DNA of 64,000 nt, from NCBI RefSeq assembly GCF_030817275.1, contig NZ_JAUSZD010000002.1, positions 3,844,001 to 3,908,000 on the forward strand, written 5' to 3'. The position numbers were made by a program, and so were the translations under genes. Below the pieces are notes generated by a model, which had not been told where the DNA came from, did no database searches, and saw only the letters and a program-made list of their open reading frames with translations. Within the stretch, counting starts at the first letter, position 1; every line of letters begins with the position of its first letter. Origin of the DNA: Paenibacillus sp. V4I7 (GTDB lineage Bacteria > Bacillota > Bacilli > Paenibacillales > NBRC-103111). This document shows, piece by piece, positions 1 through 10,301 of the stretch.

Positions 1-912
1 TTCAAGGTCAGTTCCTTGGACGGATTCTTCCTTAACCGTGTAGCCATGGTTTTGCGATGTAATGTAGCAGCGTCCAGATACGAGGTCTTTAACCGGATGG
101 TTACCGCCGCGGTGACCGAACTTCAGTTTATCCGTGTCTGCACCGCAAGCCAGTGCGAACAGCTGATGACCCAAGCAAATGCCGAAGAGCGGGATATCGC
201 CGAGCAACCCTTTAATCATTTCGACAGCGTGAGGTACGTCTTTCGGATCCCCAGGGCCGTTAGACAGCAGCACGCCATCTGGCGCAAGGCGACGAATTTG
301 TTCAGCCGTAGCATCTTGAGGAACAACGACAACGTCGCAGTCACGCTTGCTAAGATCACGGATGATTCCGCTTTTAGCACCATAATCAACGAGTACGATT
401 CGTTCCTTGTGTCCAGGTGCGCCGAATACACTCTTCGTGGATACACGAGCGACTTGATCCGTCATTAGAGGTGTTCCTCTTAAGATTTCAGTCAGCTCAG
501 CAATCGATTTATTAGATGTCGTCAAGAGGCTTTTCATAACCCCGTGATGACGGATTTTACGAGTTAACATGCGCGTATCGATGCCGCTGATCCCAACGAT
601 GCCGTATTCTTTCAGCAGGCTGCCTAGCGTATATTGCGCTCTCCAGTTGCTAGGAATCTCTTCATGCTCACGAACGACAAAGCCATGAATGAAAGGACGT
701 ACGGATTCAAAATCATCCCGAATCACACCGTAGTTCCCCACCAATGGATACGTCATTGTCACGATTTGACCGCAGTAGGAAGGATCGGAAAGCACCTCCT
801 GATAACCTGTAATTCCTGTATTGAATACAACCTCGCCGACGGATTCACCTTCACTACCGAACGATTTCCCTGTAAAAAGAGTGCCGTCTTCCAGCAACAA
901 TCTTGCCTGCAT
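1..912 (-). CDS. carA: Carbamoyl-phosphate synthase small subunit, 3' end outside the window
   Basis: Glutamine amidotransferase subunit of carbamoyl-phosphate synthase; it supplies ammonia to CarB for the first step of UMP synthesis. The minus-strand frame starts at ATG 912 (MQARLLLEDGTLFTG) behind AGGAG and stays open for 304 codons to the window edge; the family is usually 360-380 residues, so about 60-75 C-terminal residues lie outside. The N-terminal CarA domain is followed by the class I amidotransferase domain, with the nucleophile Cys in GICLGHQLFAL and the SNGPGDP loop. It lies 188 bp after pyrC and is read in the same direction; carB is expected just beyond the edge. It is probably controlled by the PyrR attenuator upstream of pyrR. 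Identification is very secure; only the end is missing. Confidence 0.96.
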   Translation of the reverse strand, partial: MQARLLLEDGTLFTGKSFGSEGESVGEVVFNTGITGYQEVLSDPSYCGQIVTMTYPLVGNYGVIRDDFESVRPFIHGFVVREHEEIPSNWRAQYTLGSLLKEYGIVGISGIDTRMLTRKIRHHGVMKSLLTTSNKSIAELTEILRGTPLMTDQVARVSTKSVFGAPGHKERIVLVDYGAKSGIIRDLSKRDCDVVVVPQDATAEQIRRLAPDGVLLSNGPGDPKDVPHAVEMIKGLLGDIPLFGICLGHQLFALACGADTDKLKFGHRGGNHPVKDLVSGRCYITSQNHGYTVKEESVQGTDLE

Positions 913-1100
913 GTTCTTTCAACTCCTCGCTATTGTGGGCGGTTCTCACGAACCGCAGATGTCATGCCTACAACTTCTATGTTCATTGCATAAGACTTGC
1001 ATAAAAATTAATCATTCTGTATAAATATACACGATTTTTCGATCTGCGTATAGATCTTAATGCGGATTTCAGCTCGATTTCAACGCGATTTAAGAACGAT

Positions 1101-2384
1101 TTATGACCAAACCACTTTACCGGAAGCGATTGTAACAACTGGCCAACCTTGCAGCTTCCAGCCGATGAACGGCGTGTTTTTGCTGCGTGAAACGATCTCT
1201 TCTTTGACAACTTCGCGCTCTGTTTCCAAATCCACGATCGTGATATCCGCGGCACTGCCTACTTCTAGTGTTCCGTATGGAAGACCGAATACATCGGCAG
1301 GTTTTTTCGTCATACGATCTACAAGGAAACCTAATGACCATTTACCAGTAAGCACAAATTTCGTGTAAAGCAGAGAGAACGCGGTTTCGAAGCCAAGTAT
1401 GCCGAAAGGAGCCAGCATCATACCCTTCTCCTTCTCTTCTTCCGTGTGCGGCGCGTGATCCGTTACGATAATATCTATCGTGCCGTCTTCCAGACCTTCA
1501 ATGACAGCCTGCACATCCCGTGGTGTGCGCAGCGGCGGGTTCATCTTCCAGTTGGCGTCAAGCCCTGGAATGTCTTCATCTGAGAGCACGAGGTGATGCG
1601 GACATACCTCGGCAGTCACTTTAATGCCGAACTGCTTCGCATGGCGGATTAGACGAACCGACTGCTCGGTGCTTACGTGGCACACGTGATAGTGAACACC
1701 CGTCGCTTCGGCTAGCAGCACATCGCGACCCACATGAATTGCCTCGGACTCGTTCGGGATACCCTTCAGTCCGTTCTTCTTCGCGAACGCGCCTTCGCTT
1801 ACCGGCGCGCCGACCACAAGCGTGTCATCCTCGCAATGCGCGATGATTGGCATACCGATCGATGCTGCCAAAGCCATTGCATCTTTCATCATTTGCGCGT
1901 TTTGCACGCCGACACCGTCATCTGTGTAGCCGATGACGCCTGCTTCTTTCAGTGCAGCGAAATCGGTCAACTCGCGGCCGAGCTCGTTTTTCGTAATCGT
2001 GCCGTATGGAAGAACACGGACGACACCTTCCGTTGCAGCTTTATCCAATATGTAGTTCACCGTATCAACGGTATCGATCACAGGTCTTGTGTTCGGCATG
2101 CAAGCGATGGTTGTGAAGCCGCCTCTTGCTGCGGAACGTGTGCCGGTCGCGATATTTTCTTTATGTTCAAAACCAGGCTCTCTCAGGTGGACATGCATAT
2201 CGATGAACCCTGGAGTTACTAGCTTTCCTGCCGCATCAATGACTTCATGGCCTTCGGTTTGTGGAGCCGAACCTTCTACTACATTTATAATCTTTGCAAT
2301 TTTATCATTCTCTACCAAAATGTGTTTCTTCGCTTGTACACTATTTACATCGACGGTTAGCCCGTTTAATATCCAAATGCCCAT
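1101..2384 (-). CDS. pyrC: Dihydroorotase
   Basis: Zinc amidohydrolase that cyclises N-carbamoyl-L-aspartate to dihydroorotate, the third step of pyrimidine synthesis in the cytoplasm. The 427 residues match the type I bacterial dihydroorotase size. The metal-binding DMHVHLREPG motif lies near residue 60, and a second metal/active-site segment IIVTDHAPHTEEEKEKG lies in the C-terminal third. ATG 2384 is preceded by a GGGGG purine run about nine bases upstream. It follows pyrB by 20 bp, so it is almost certainly in the same transcript, and carA comes next. The arrangement pyrR-pyrB-pyrC-carA resembles the Bacillus pyr operon, but no uracil permease pyrP lies between pyrR and pyrB. Confidence 0.97.
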   Translation of the reverse strand: MGIWILNGLTVDVNSVQAKKHILVENDKIAKIINVVEGSAPQTEGHEVIDAAGKLVTPGFIDMHVHLREPGFEHKENIATGTRSAARGGFTTIACMPNTRPVIDTVDTVNYILDKAATEGVVRVLPYGTITKNELGRELTDFAALKEAGVIGYTDDGVGVQNAQMMKDAMALAASIGMPIIAHCEDDTLVVGAPVSEGAFAKKNGLKGIPNESEAIHVGRDVLLAEATGVHYHVCHVSTEQSVRLIRHAKQFGIKVTAEVCPHHLVLSDEDIPGLDANWKMNPPLRTPRDVQAVIEGLEDGTIDIIVTDHAPHTEEEKEKGMMLAPFGILGFETAFSLLYTKFVLTGKWSLGFLVDRMTKKPADVFGLPYGTLEVGSAADITIVDLETEREVVKEEIVSRSKNTPFIGWKLQGWPVVTIASGKVVWS

Positions 2385-2404
2385 TGTGATGAAGTCCCCC
2401 TGTT

Positions 2405-3969
<1,565 letters not shown>

Positions 3970-3977
<8 letters not shown>

Positions 3978-4160
3978 AAAAAACTCCTTGCCATTTGTTG
4001 GCAAGGAGTTACGAGTGCATAAAGATACAGAGCGGGGCATAAGGATGCGCACATCCCCAAGCTTAGTCATACACTGAATCCGCGACCCAGTATATCCCGT
4101 CTTTTCTCATCGACTACCTTGCCAGCCTCTCTGGACTGTTTTTAAAGGTACATATTTGAT
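3970..4160 (-). promoter_or_regulatory. PyrR-dependent attenuator leader of the pyr operon
   Basis: Read on the minus strand, the leader contains CAGTCCAGAGAGGCTG (4138-4123), matching the conserved PyrR-binding anti-antiterminator of Bacillota pyr operons. About 115 nt further on comes a 12-bp perfect stem (4010-3999 with 3993-3982, 5-nt loop) followed by a T-rich tract, a Rho-independent terminator. This arrangement fits termination when PyrR-UMP is bound and read-through when pyrimidines are scarce. Only one attenuator is visible; Bacillus subtilis has three, two of them between genes that here are close together or overlapping. Confidence 0.88.
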
Positions 4161-4167
4161 TAAAGGA

Positions 4168-4196
4168 ATTATCCCACTTTCGACACGATAAGTCAA
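4168..4196 (-). promoter_or_regulatory. SigA-type promoter of the pyr operon
   Basis: On the minus strand a -35 TTGACT (4196-4191) and a -10 GATAAT (4173-4168) are separated by 17 bp. Transcription would begin near 4161, giving a leader of about 300 nt before pyrR that contains the PyrR site and terminator. Confidence 0.75.
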
Positions 4197-4212
4197 TATC
4201 TATTTCATGAAC

Positions 4213-4247
4213 TTGCTTTGAGCTAGCGCTCAGCCATGTGTTATAAT
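4213..4247 (+). promoter_or_regulatory. Possible extended -10 promoter with inverted repeat, upstream of the ABC exporter
   Basis: A perfect TATAAT (4242-4247) preceded by TGT forms an extended -10. No good -35 exists at 17 bp; TTGCTT at 4213 is too far away. An inverted repeat TGAGC-TAGC-GCTCA (4219-4232) occupies the expected -35 region and could be an operator. This is a consensus match only. Confidence 0.4.
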
Positions 4248-4308
4248 TTACATATGAGAAAACCTCTATCGAGGCCATTCAAAGATGAGCGACCGCGTTT
4301 AACGAGGA

Positions 4309-4524
4309 GAGACTTTGCTCTACGACCAAAGATCCCTATAGCGGTGAGACTTTGCTCTACGACCAGAGATCCCTATAGCGGAGAGACTTTGCTCTACGAC
4401 CAAAGATCCTATAGCGGAGAGACTTTGCTCTACGACCAAAGATCCCTATAGCGGAGAGACTTTGCTCTACGACCAAAGATCCCTATAGCGGAGAGACTTT
4501 GCTCTACGACCAAAGATCCCTATA
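4309..4524. repeat. Tandem repeat, six copies of a 37-bp unit
   Basis: Six near-identical units start at 4309, 4346, 4383, 4419, 4456 and 4493 (periods 37, 37, 36, 37, 37). Each contains GAGACTTTGCTCTACGACCA followed by AAGATCCCTATAGCG. Copies differ by single bases or one deletion, and the last copy stops at CCCTATA. There are no variable spacers, so this is not a CRISPR array. The block lies in the probable 5' untranslated region of the exporter operon. A degenerate relative on the opposite strand lies at 57548-57607. Confidence 0.92.
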
Positions 4525-4599
4525 TTAGGTTTTATCCTAAGAAAGCGGTTTTCGGGAACCGAAAACTTATACTTTCTTATGTGGTAAAAACACGAGATT

Positions 4600-4668
4600 T
4601 GCCCGTTTTCTTGAAAACTCAGTAACGCTTATGATGCTAGTTTTGCTAAAGCAAAACGCTAAGGAGGA
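4600..4668 (+). repeat. Shine-Dalgarno-linked hairpin repeat before the ABC exporter
   Basis: A hairpin GTTTTCTTGAAAAC with CTC and a linker AGTAACGCTTATGATG is followed by the hairpin TTTTGCTAAAGCAAAA, then CGCT and AAGGAGG, the ribosome-binding site for ATG 4673. It is the same architecture as the element before pyrR, here on the plus strand, which shows that the element follows gene orientation. Confidence 0.8.
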
Positions 4669-4672
4669 ACCC

Positions 4673-6397
4673 ATGTTCAAATTGTTTCGGCTTCTGAAAC
4701 CGTACAAAGCTTCCGTAGTTGCGATTATTACCTTGATGCTTTTGCAATCACTGGCGCAGTTGTACCTGCCCACATTGCTCGCTGACATTGTCGATGTCGG
4801 AGTTGTGAAAGGAGATATTCCTTATATACTCCGGTTTGGCGCTTACATGCTTTTAGTAGCCATGGGCGCGATGGTTTGTGTGATCATCGCGAGCTACTTG
4901 TTGGCACGAACGGCGACAGGATTCGGCAGGGATTTACGACGAACACTTTTTACCCATGTGGAAAGCTTCTCCTTGCACGAATTTGATAAACTCGGTACTT
5001 CCTCCCTCATTACCAGAACCACGAATGACATCGCTCAAGTTCAGCAAGTGATTGTCATGATGCGGATGTTCATCGGCGCACCTACGATGCTAGTCGGTGG
5101 GGTCATCGTGGCCACTTATAAGGACGCTCATCTCGCCATTGTACTAATCTCCATCATCCCGATTCTTGCACTAGCTATTGTGGGGATCATGAGTAAAGGA
5201 CTTCCCTTATTCAAAGCATTACAGCTCAAAATCGATGGCATCAATCTCGTGCTGCGAGAAAATTTAACCGGCATCCGTGTCATTCGCGCCTTTAACCGTT
5301 CCGAACATGAAAAGCGTAAATTCGAAAAAGCGAACCTAGATTACACACAAACAGCCGTAAAAGTAAATGTGATCATGTCTACGATGATGCCCATCATGAT
5401 GCTTGTATTTAATCTTGGGGTTGTCGTCATTCTTTGGTACGGCGGAGTTCGTATTGATGCCAATCAAATGCAGATTGGTGACTTGATGGCCTTCATCCAA
5501 TATGCCATGCAGATTATGTTTTCTATGTTCATGATGACGATGATTTTCATGATGATTCCACGTGCATCAGCTTCTGCTGTCCGTATTAATGAAGTTTTAG
5601 CCCTTCAATCTAACATACTTAGCGCCGAAATGGCTAAATCTCTAGATTCCAATCAAGCTGCTGTTGAATTTAAACATGTATCCTTTAGTTATCCTGGGGC
5701 TGAGCAGCCAGCAATCCGTGATGTATCCTTCCGCGCTGAGCCTGGTGAGGTAACAGCGATCATAGGAGGAACCGGATCAGGCAAGACGACTCTCCTTCAT
5801 TTACTTTTGCGCTTCTATGACGTAGAGTCCGGCAGTATTATCATAGATGGTCATCCCCTGCCAACTTTGAAACTAGAGAGTTTAAGAGAGCAAATCGGTT
5901 ATGTCCCGCAAAAGGCGGCACTGTTCTCAGGAACCGTTGCTGATAACATTCGTTTTGGGCGTGAGATGGCAACTGAAGAGGAAATTCAGCATGCTGCGAC
6001 CACTGCGCAAGCTGCAGATTTCATCGCCGAGATGAAAGAAGGCTATCAAGCAGTTCTCGCCCAAGGTGGAACGAACTTATCCGGTGGCCAGAAGCAGCGG
6101 CTAGCTATTGCTCGTGCACTGGTTCGTAAACCGAATATCTATGTATTTGATGATAGTTTCTCTGCCCTTGATTTCAAAACAGATGCTAAGCTTCGAGCAG
6201 CTCTCAAAGCCGAAACCGAGCAATCAGCGATGATCGTTGTCGCTCAACGTGTCAGTACCATTATGGACGCTAACCGCATTATCGTAATGGAAGATGGACA
6301 AATTGCAGGGATAGGCACCCATTCAGATCTGATGAAAACATGTGCTGTGTATCAAGAAATTGTTGCTTCTCAGCTGTCAGAGGAGGAAATTGCATGA
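4673..6397 (+). CDS. ABC exporter half-transporter, subunit with degenerate catalytic residues
   Basis: Type IV ABC exporter subunit of the multidrug/lipid family: an N-terminal six-helix membrane domain (about residues 1-300) and a C-terminal ATPase. ATG 4673 is chosen over upstream in-frame ATGs because AAGGAGG lies five bases before it (574 residues). Walker A GGTGSGKTT is near residue 365 and the signature LSGGQ near 469 is canonical. After Walker B the catalytic Glu is Asp (VFDD, near 493) and the switch His is Gln (AQRVST, near 525). This is the typical non-catalytic site of heterodimeric exporters such as BmrCD or TM287/288. The stop overlaps the next start as ATGA, so the partner is the downstream gene. 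The substrate cannot be told from sequence. Confidence 0.88.
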   Translation: MFKLFRLLKPYKASVVAIITLMLLQSLAQLYLPTLLADIVDVGVVKGDIPYILRFGAYMLLVAMGAMVCVIIASYLLARTATGFGRDLRRTLFTHVESFSLHEFDKLGTSSLITRTTNDIAQVQQVIVMMRMFIGAPTMLVGGVIVATYKDAHLAIVLISIIPILALAIVGIMSKGLPLFKALQLKIDGINLVLRENLTGIRVIRAFNRSEHEKRKFEKANLDYTQTAVKVNVIMSTMMPIMMLVFNLGVVVILWYGGVRIDANQMQIGDLMAFIQYAMQIMFSMFMMTMIFMMIPRASASAVRINEVLALQSNILSAEMAKSLDSNQAAVEFKHVSFSYPGAEQPAIRDVSFRAEPGEVTAIIGGTGSGKTTLLHLLLRFYDVESGSIIIDGHPLPTLKLESLREQIGYVPQKAALFSGTVADNIRFGREMATEEEIQHAATTAQAADFIAEMKEGYQAVLAQGGTNLSGGQKQRLAIARALVRKPNIYVFDDSFSALDFKTDAKLRAALKAETEQSAMIVVAQRVSTIMDANRIIVMEDGQIAGIGTHSDLMKTCAVYQEIVASQLSEEEIA

Positions 6398-8274
6398 GTG
6401 ACAAACCAAAGGAGAAAGCTCCTTCTCAAGCAGGGGTAAGTCCCGGTCACTTTGGCCGAGGCGGCATGGGTGGCATGGGAATGCCGGTCCAAAAGGCGAA
6501 GGATTTCAAAGGAACTATACGAAGGTTGTCCAGGTATATGAGTCCTTTCCGTGTATCTATCCTACTTGTTTTTATCTCAGCTGTGCTCAGCACACTTTTC
6601 AGTATAATTAGTCCCAAACTTATGGGAAACGCAACTACCATATTGTATGAAGGCTCTATCGCGAAGCTTAAGGGTGTTTCCGGCGCCAAACTTGATTTCG
6701 ATGCCATTTTCCAAATCGTAATTATTCTTGCAGCTCTTTACATATTTAGCGCCATACTCACGTTCATTCAGCAGTGGATTATGGTCGGTGTCACACAGAA
6801 AATAGTATTTAATCTCCGTAGAGATATTAGTGATAAGCTCACCCGAGTACCTCTCTCCTTCTTCGACTCCTGTAGTCATGGGGACACGATGAGCCGGGCT
6901 ACTAACGACGTAGACACTATCAGTTCTACCATGCAGCAAAGCTTGACTCAGTTGATTACTTCAATAGTGACTTTAGTCGGGATCATTATTATGATGCTAA
7001 CGATTAGTCCTTTGTTGACCTTGGCCACCATCGTAACCTTGCCGCTTAGCATTTTGGGAACGAAAATGATTGCATCACGGTCTCAGAAGTATTTTAAAGG
7101 ACAACAAAAAACACTTGGTGAACTTAATGGTCACGTGGAAGAAATGTACACAGGGCATACCATTGTCAAAGCTTTCGGCCGTGAGCAGAAATCCGTTGAG
7201 CAATTCAATGAAATTAATGAACGCTTGTATCATTCAGGCTGGCGTGCACAGTTTATCTCTGGGATGATATTCCCCCTTATGTCCTTTATCGGGAATATCG
7301 GCTACGTATTGGTCAGTGTGATTGGTGGCATCATGGTAACAAATGGGGCTATTAAAATCGGTGATATTCTAGCGTTTATTCAATATTCAGGACAATTTGG
7401 GATGCCTATTGCACAGGTGGCTAATATCGCCAACGTGATTCAATCCACAATCGCCGCCGCGGAACGTATCTTCGAGCTGTTAGATGAGCCTGAGGAAGTA
7501 CTGGAACTCGCCCATGTAAAAACGACCCAGAATGTTCAGGGTCATGTTCAATTTAAACAGGTTACCTTTACTTACAAAGAGGATACCCCGTTAATTCAAG
7601 ATATGAATATCCATGTAGAGCCAGGACAAACGGTTGCCATTGTTGGCCCCACAGGTGCGGGTAAAACTACGATTGTCAATCTACTCATGCGTTTCTACGA
7701 ATTAAAGGGTGGTACAATTTCCATTGATGCGATAGATACTCGTGAAATGTCACGCAGCCATCTGCGCGGACTGTTCGGTATGGTACTGCAAGACACATGG
7801 CTGTTCAACGGAACGATCCGCGAGAATATCGCTTACGGGCGTGATGGTGCCACTGAAGACGAAATCGTTAGTGCTGCTCGCGCAGCCTATGCCGATCATT
7901 TCATTCGAACCTTACCGGAAGGTTACGATACCAAGCTGAATGAAGAAGCATCCAACCTTTCACATGGGCAAAAGCAGCTTCTCACCATTGCCCGCGCCAT
8001 ACTTGCGGATCCAACCATTTTGATTCTTGATGAAGCGACGAGCAGCGTAGATACACGCACGGAAGTTTCCATCCAAAAAGCGATGAATAACCTGATGGAG
8101 GGTCGCACAAGCTTCGTCATTGCACATCGACTTTCCACCATACGAGATGCCGATCTCATTCTTGTTATGAATCATGGTTCTGTTATTGAACAAGGAACAC
8201 ATGAACAACTACTGGAACAACGCGGCTTTTATGCAGATCTGTACAATAGTCAGTTCGCTCAAAAAGCTACATGA
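6394..8274 (+). CDS. ABC exporter half-transporter, catalytically competent partner
   Basis: Second half of the heterodimeric exporter, 626 residues. ATG 6394 follows GAGGAGG and overlaps the preceding stop by 4 bp. An N-terminal extension of about 40 residues is rich in Gly and Met (GRGGMGGMGMP); six membrane helices follow, then the ATPase. Walker A GPTGAGKTT (near 418), Walker B plus catalytic Glu (LDEATSSVD) and switch His (AHRLST) are intact, but the signature is LSHGQ rather than LSGGQ. In a head-to-tail dimer its Walker A/B faces the canonical LSGGQ of the partner, giving one active site. The other site pairs Asp/Gln with LSHGQ and should be weak or inactive. Confidence 0.9.
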   Translation: MSDKPKEKAPSQAGVSPGHFGRGGMGGMGMPVQKAKDFKGTIRRLSRYMSPFRVSILLVFISAVLSTLFSIISPKLMGNATTILYEGSIAKLKGVSGAKLDFDAIFQIVIILAALYIFSAILTFIQQWIMVGVTQKIVFNLRRDISDKLTRVPLSFFDSCSHGDTMSRATNDVDTISSTMQQSLTQLITSIVTLVGIIIMMLTISPLLTLATIVTLPLSILGTKMIASRSQKYFKGQQKTLGELNGHVEEMYTGHTIVKAFGREQKSVEQFNEINERLYHSGWRAQFISGMIFPLMSFIGNIGYVLVSVIGGIMVTNGAIKIGDILAFIQYSGQFGMPIAQVANIANVIQSTIAAAERIFELLDEPEEVLELAHVKTTQNVQGHVQFKQVTFTYKEDTPLIQDMNIHVEPGQTVAIVGPTGAGKTTIVNLLMRFYELKGGTISIDAIDTREMSRSHLRGLFGMVLQDTWLFNGTIRENIAYGRDGATEDEIVSAARAAYADHFIRTLPEGYDTKLNEEASNLSHGQKQLLTIARAILADPTILILDEATSSVDTRTEVSIQKAMNNLMEGRTSFVIAHRLSTIRDADLILVMNHGSVIEQGTHEQLLEQRGFYADLYNSQFAQKAT

Positions 8275-8281
8275 ATACACA

Positions 8282-8309
8282 TTGGCTGAAATGCCCCCTT
8301 TCTGATAAT
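8282..8309 (+). promoter_or_regulatory. Possible SigA promoter of dapH-dapL
   Basis: TTGGCT (8282-8287), a 16-bp spacer and GATAAT (8304-8309) lie between the exporter stop and dapH. The match is moderate; read-through from the exporter genes cannot be excluded because no terminator is visible between them. Confidence 0.35.
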
Positions 8310-8346
8310 ATAGGAGAGTCAATCTAAATTTTAAGGAGATGTCACC

Positions 8347-9057
8347 ATGACCGAGATGAATACGTTAGAAATTATTCAATTTATTAAAGAAAGCAAGAAA
8401 AAAACGCCTGTTAAAGTATACGTAAAAGGAAACCTGGAAGGTATTAACTTTGGCGAAGGCAGCCAAACCTTCTTATCCGGCGGAAGCGGCGTTGTTTTTG
8501 GCGAATGGAGCGAAATTCAGCCCGTTCTTGAAGCAAACAAAGCGCAAATCGCGGATTTCGTTGTTGAAGCGGATCGCCGTAATTCTGCGATTCCAATGCT
8601 TGATCTGAAGCCAATCAATGCGCGCATTGAACCAGGTGCGATCATTCGTGATAAAGTACATATCGGTGATAACGCCGTCATCATGATGGGCGCTCTCATC
8701 AATATTGGCGCTTCTGTTGGCGATGGTACAATGATCGACATGAATGCTGTTCTTGGCGGTAGAGCACAAGTAGGCAAAATGTGTCACATCGGTGCTGGTG
8801 CAGTCGTTGCTGGCGTTATTGAGCCCCCTTCCGCTCAACCTTGTGTGATTGAGGATGATGTGCTTGTTGGAGCTAATGCCGTTATCTTGGAAGGTGTTCG
8901 TATCGGTAAAGGATCTGTTGTTGCTGCAGGCGCTATCGTTACACAAGATGTAGAAGAATATACGGTTGTAGCAGGAGCACCTGCACGAGTGATTAAGAAA
9001 GTGGACGATAAAACGAAGTCCAAAACAGAAATTTTACAAGATCTGCGCACCCTGTAA
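8347..9057 (+). CDS. dapH: Tetrahydrodipicolinate N-acetyltransferase
   Basis: Acetylates 2,3,4,5-tetrahydropyridine-2,6-dicarboxylate from acetyl-CoA, opening the acetyl branch of lysine and meso-DAP synthesis. The 236 residues match DapH length. The C-terminal half is a left-handed beta-helix of hexapeptide repeats ([49 protein letters not shown]). AAGGAGATG precedes ATG 8347. dapL follows 21 bp downstream, and the intervening transamination step is probably done by the convergent patA. The DAP-type MurE later in the window is the expected consumer of the pathway product. Confidence 0.96.
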   Translation: MTEMNTLEIIQFIKESKKKTPVKVYVKGNLEGINFGEGSQTFLSGGSGVVFGEWSEIQPVLEANKAQIADFVVEADRRNSAIPMLDLKPINARIEPGAIIRDKVHIGDNAVIMMGALINIGASVGDGTMIDMNAVLGGRAQVGKMCHIGAGAVVAGVIEPPSAQPCVIEDDVLVGANAVILEGVRIGKGSVVAAGAIVTQDVEEYTVVAGAPARVIKKVDDKTKSKTEILQDLRTL

Positions 9058-9078
9058 GGTGTTCTGGAGGAATTCACC

Positions 9079-10200
9079 ATGCTTAGCCCCTTTATAGAGC
9101 TGCGCCGTCAGCTTCACCAAATTCCGGAGCCGGGCTTTCAAGAGTTCAAGACGCAACAGCTTCTCCTGGACCATCTTGCTAAGCTTCCTCAGGATAGAAT
9201 GACGATCCGCACTTGGCGCACTGGCATTTTGGTCTACATCAAAGGTACTAATCCTACCAAACGCTTCGGATATCGAGCGGATATGGACGGGCTGCCCATT
9301 ACGGAAGAGACCTCTCTTCCGTTTCCTTCCCAGCATCCAGGTTACATGCATGCTTGCGGACATGATTTTCACATGTCAATTGGGATGGGCGTTGTTACCC
9401 ATTTCGCTCAGCAGCCGATGAAGGATGACCTGATTGTGCTGTTTCAGCCGGCAGAAGAAGGTCCAGGCGGCGCTTTACCCATGCTTGCTGCTGAAGAATT
9501 GCAGGATTGGAAGCCCGACCAGATGGTTGCTCTCCATATAGCTCCTGAATATCCAGTAGGCACGATTGCCACGAGGCCTGAGATCTTGTTTGCCAATACA
9601 TCTGAGCTGTTCATTGACCTGCTGGGCAAAGGCGGACATGCCGCTTACCCGCACCAAGCAAACGATATGATCATAGCGGCGACACAAATGGTTGGTCAAC
9701 TGCAAACTATTGTCTCTCGTAATGTGAATCCGCTTGATTCGGCTGTCATTACCATTGGTAAAATGGAAGCTGGCACCAAGCAGAACATCATCGCGGAAAA
9801 AGCCCGCTTGGAAGGTACGATTCGTACCCTTTCCGCTGACTCTATGAATAAGATCAAAAAACGTATCGAAGCTGTAGCTGCAGGAATCGAAAGTTCCTTT
9901 GAGTGTCAAGTCTCTATTGATTATGGCTCGAATTACCGCCAAGTGTTTAATGATCCTAGTTTGACCGTGGAATTCATGGACTGGCTGCGCGGTAAAGATA
10001 ACGTACAGCTTGTGGAGTGTACAGAAGCGATGACAGGCGAAGACTTCGGCTACTTTTTGGAGCAAATACCTGGCTTCATGTTCTGGTTAGGGGTAGACAC
10101 CCCTCATGGGCTGCATAACGCCAAGCTTGATCCTAATGAGAATGCTATTGATGTAGCCATTGATACCATTACAGCCTATTTACGGTTTAAATCTAATTAA
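9079..10200 (+). CDS. dapL: N-acetyldiaminopimelate deacetylase
   Basis: M20-family metallo-amidohydrolase that removes acetate from N-acetyl-LL-diaminopimelate. The 373 residues include the M20 motifs [20 protein letters not shown] and [10 protein letters not shown], and a second metal-site Glu region near [11 protein letters not shown]. The start ATG 9079 follows TGGAGG. Family-level assignment alone could mean another M20 aminoacylase, but adjacency to dapH makes DapL by far the best call. A bidirectional terminator follows 6 bp after the stop. Confidence 0.93.
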   Translation: MLSPFIELRRQLHQIPEPGFQEFKTQQLLLDHLAKLPQDRMTIRTWRTGILVYIKGTNPTKRFGYRADMDGLPITEETSLPFPSQHPGYMHACGHDFHMSIGMGVVTHFAQQPMKDDLIVLFQPAEEGPGGALPMLAAEELQDWKPDQMVALHIAPEYPVGTIATRPEILFANTSELFIDLLGKGGHAAYPHQANDMIIAATQMVGQLQTIVSRNVNPLDSAVITIGKMEAGTKQNIIAEKARLEGTIRTLSADSMNKIKKRIEAVAAGIESSFECQVSIDYGSNYRQVFNDPSLTVEFMDWLRGKDNVQLVECTEAMTGEDFGYFLEQIPGFMFWLGVDTPHGLHNAKLDPNENAIDVAIDTITAYLRFKSN

Positions 10201-10205
10201 AAGTA

Positions 10206-10247
10206 AAAACCTCCAACCCACTTTCATTGTGGATTTGGAGGTTTTTT
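10206..10247. terminator. Bidirectional terminator between dapL and patA
   Basis: An 11-bp stem (AAAACCTCCAA with TTGGAGGTTTT) containing a further CCCAC/GTGG pairing ends in a T-run on the plus strand, and has a T-rich tail on the minus strand as well. It would end both dapL and the convergent patA transcript. Confidence 0.85.
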
Positions 10248-10301
10248 GTATTGTTATATAAACGTAACGTCGACATATAAGATGCCTTACAATAAGCTAG
10301 C

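Noticed and set aside
16-468. 150-codon plus-strand frame at the left edge
   Set aside because: It is antisense to carA, whose minus-strand frame is continuous and clearly conserved.
941-957. Hairpin GCGGTTC-TCAC-GAACCGC between pyrC and carA as a terminator
   Set aside because: No T-run follows on either strand, and carA is part of the operon; possibly a processing hairpin only.
4236-4451. Open frame of 71 codons through the 37-bp repeat
   Set aside because: It only exists because the repeat lacks stops; the peptide is repetitive and ends inside the repeat.
4309-4524. Possible CRISPR array
   Set aside because: The units are contiguous with no variable spacers and there are no cas genes; it is a plain tandem repeat.
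4673-6397. Decayed ABC transporter because of missing catalytic Glu and His
   Set aside because: The complementary pattern in the partner subunit fits a functional heterodimer with one degenerate site.
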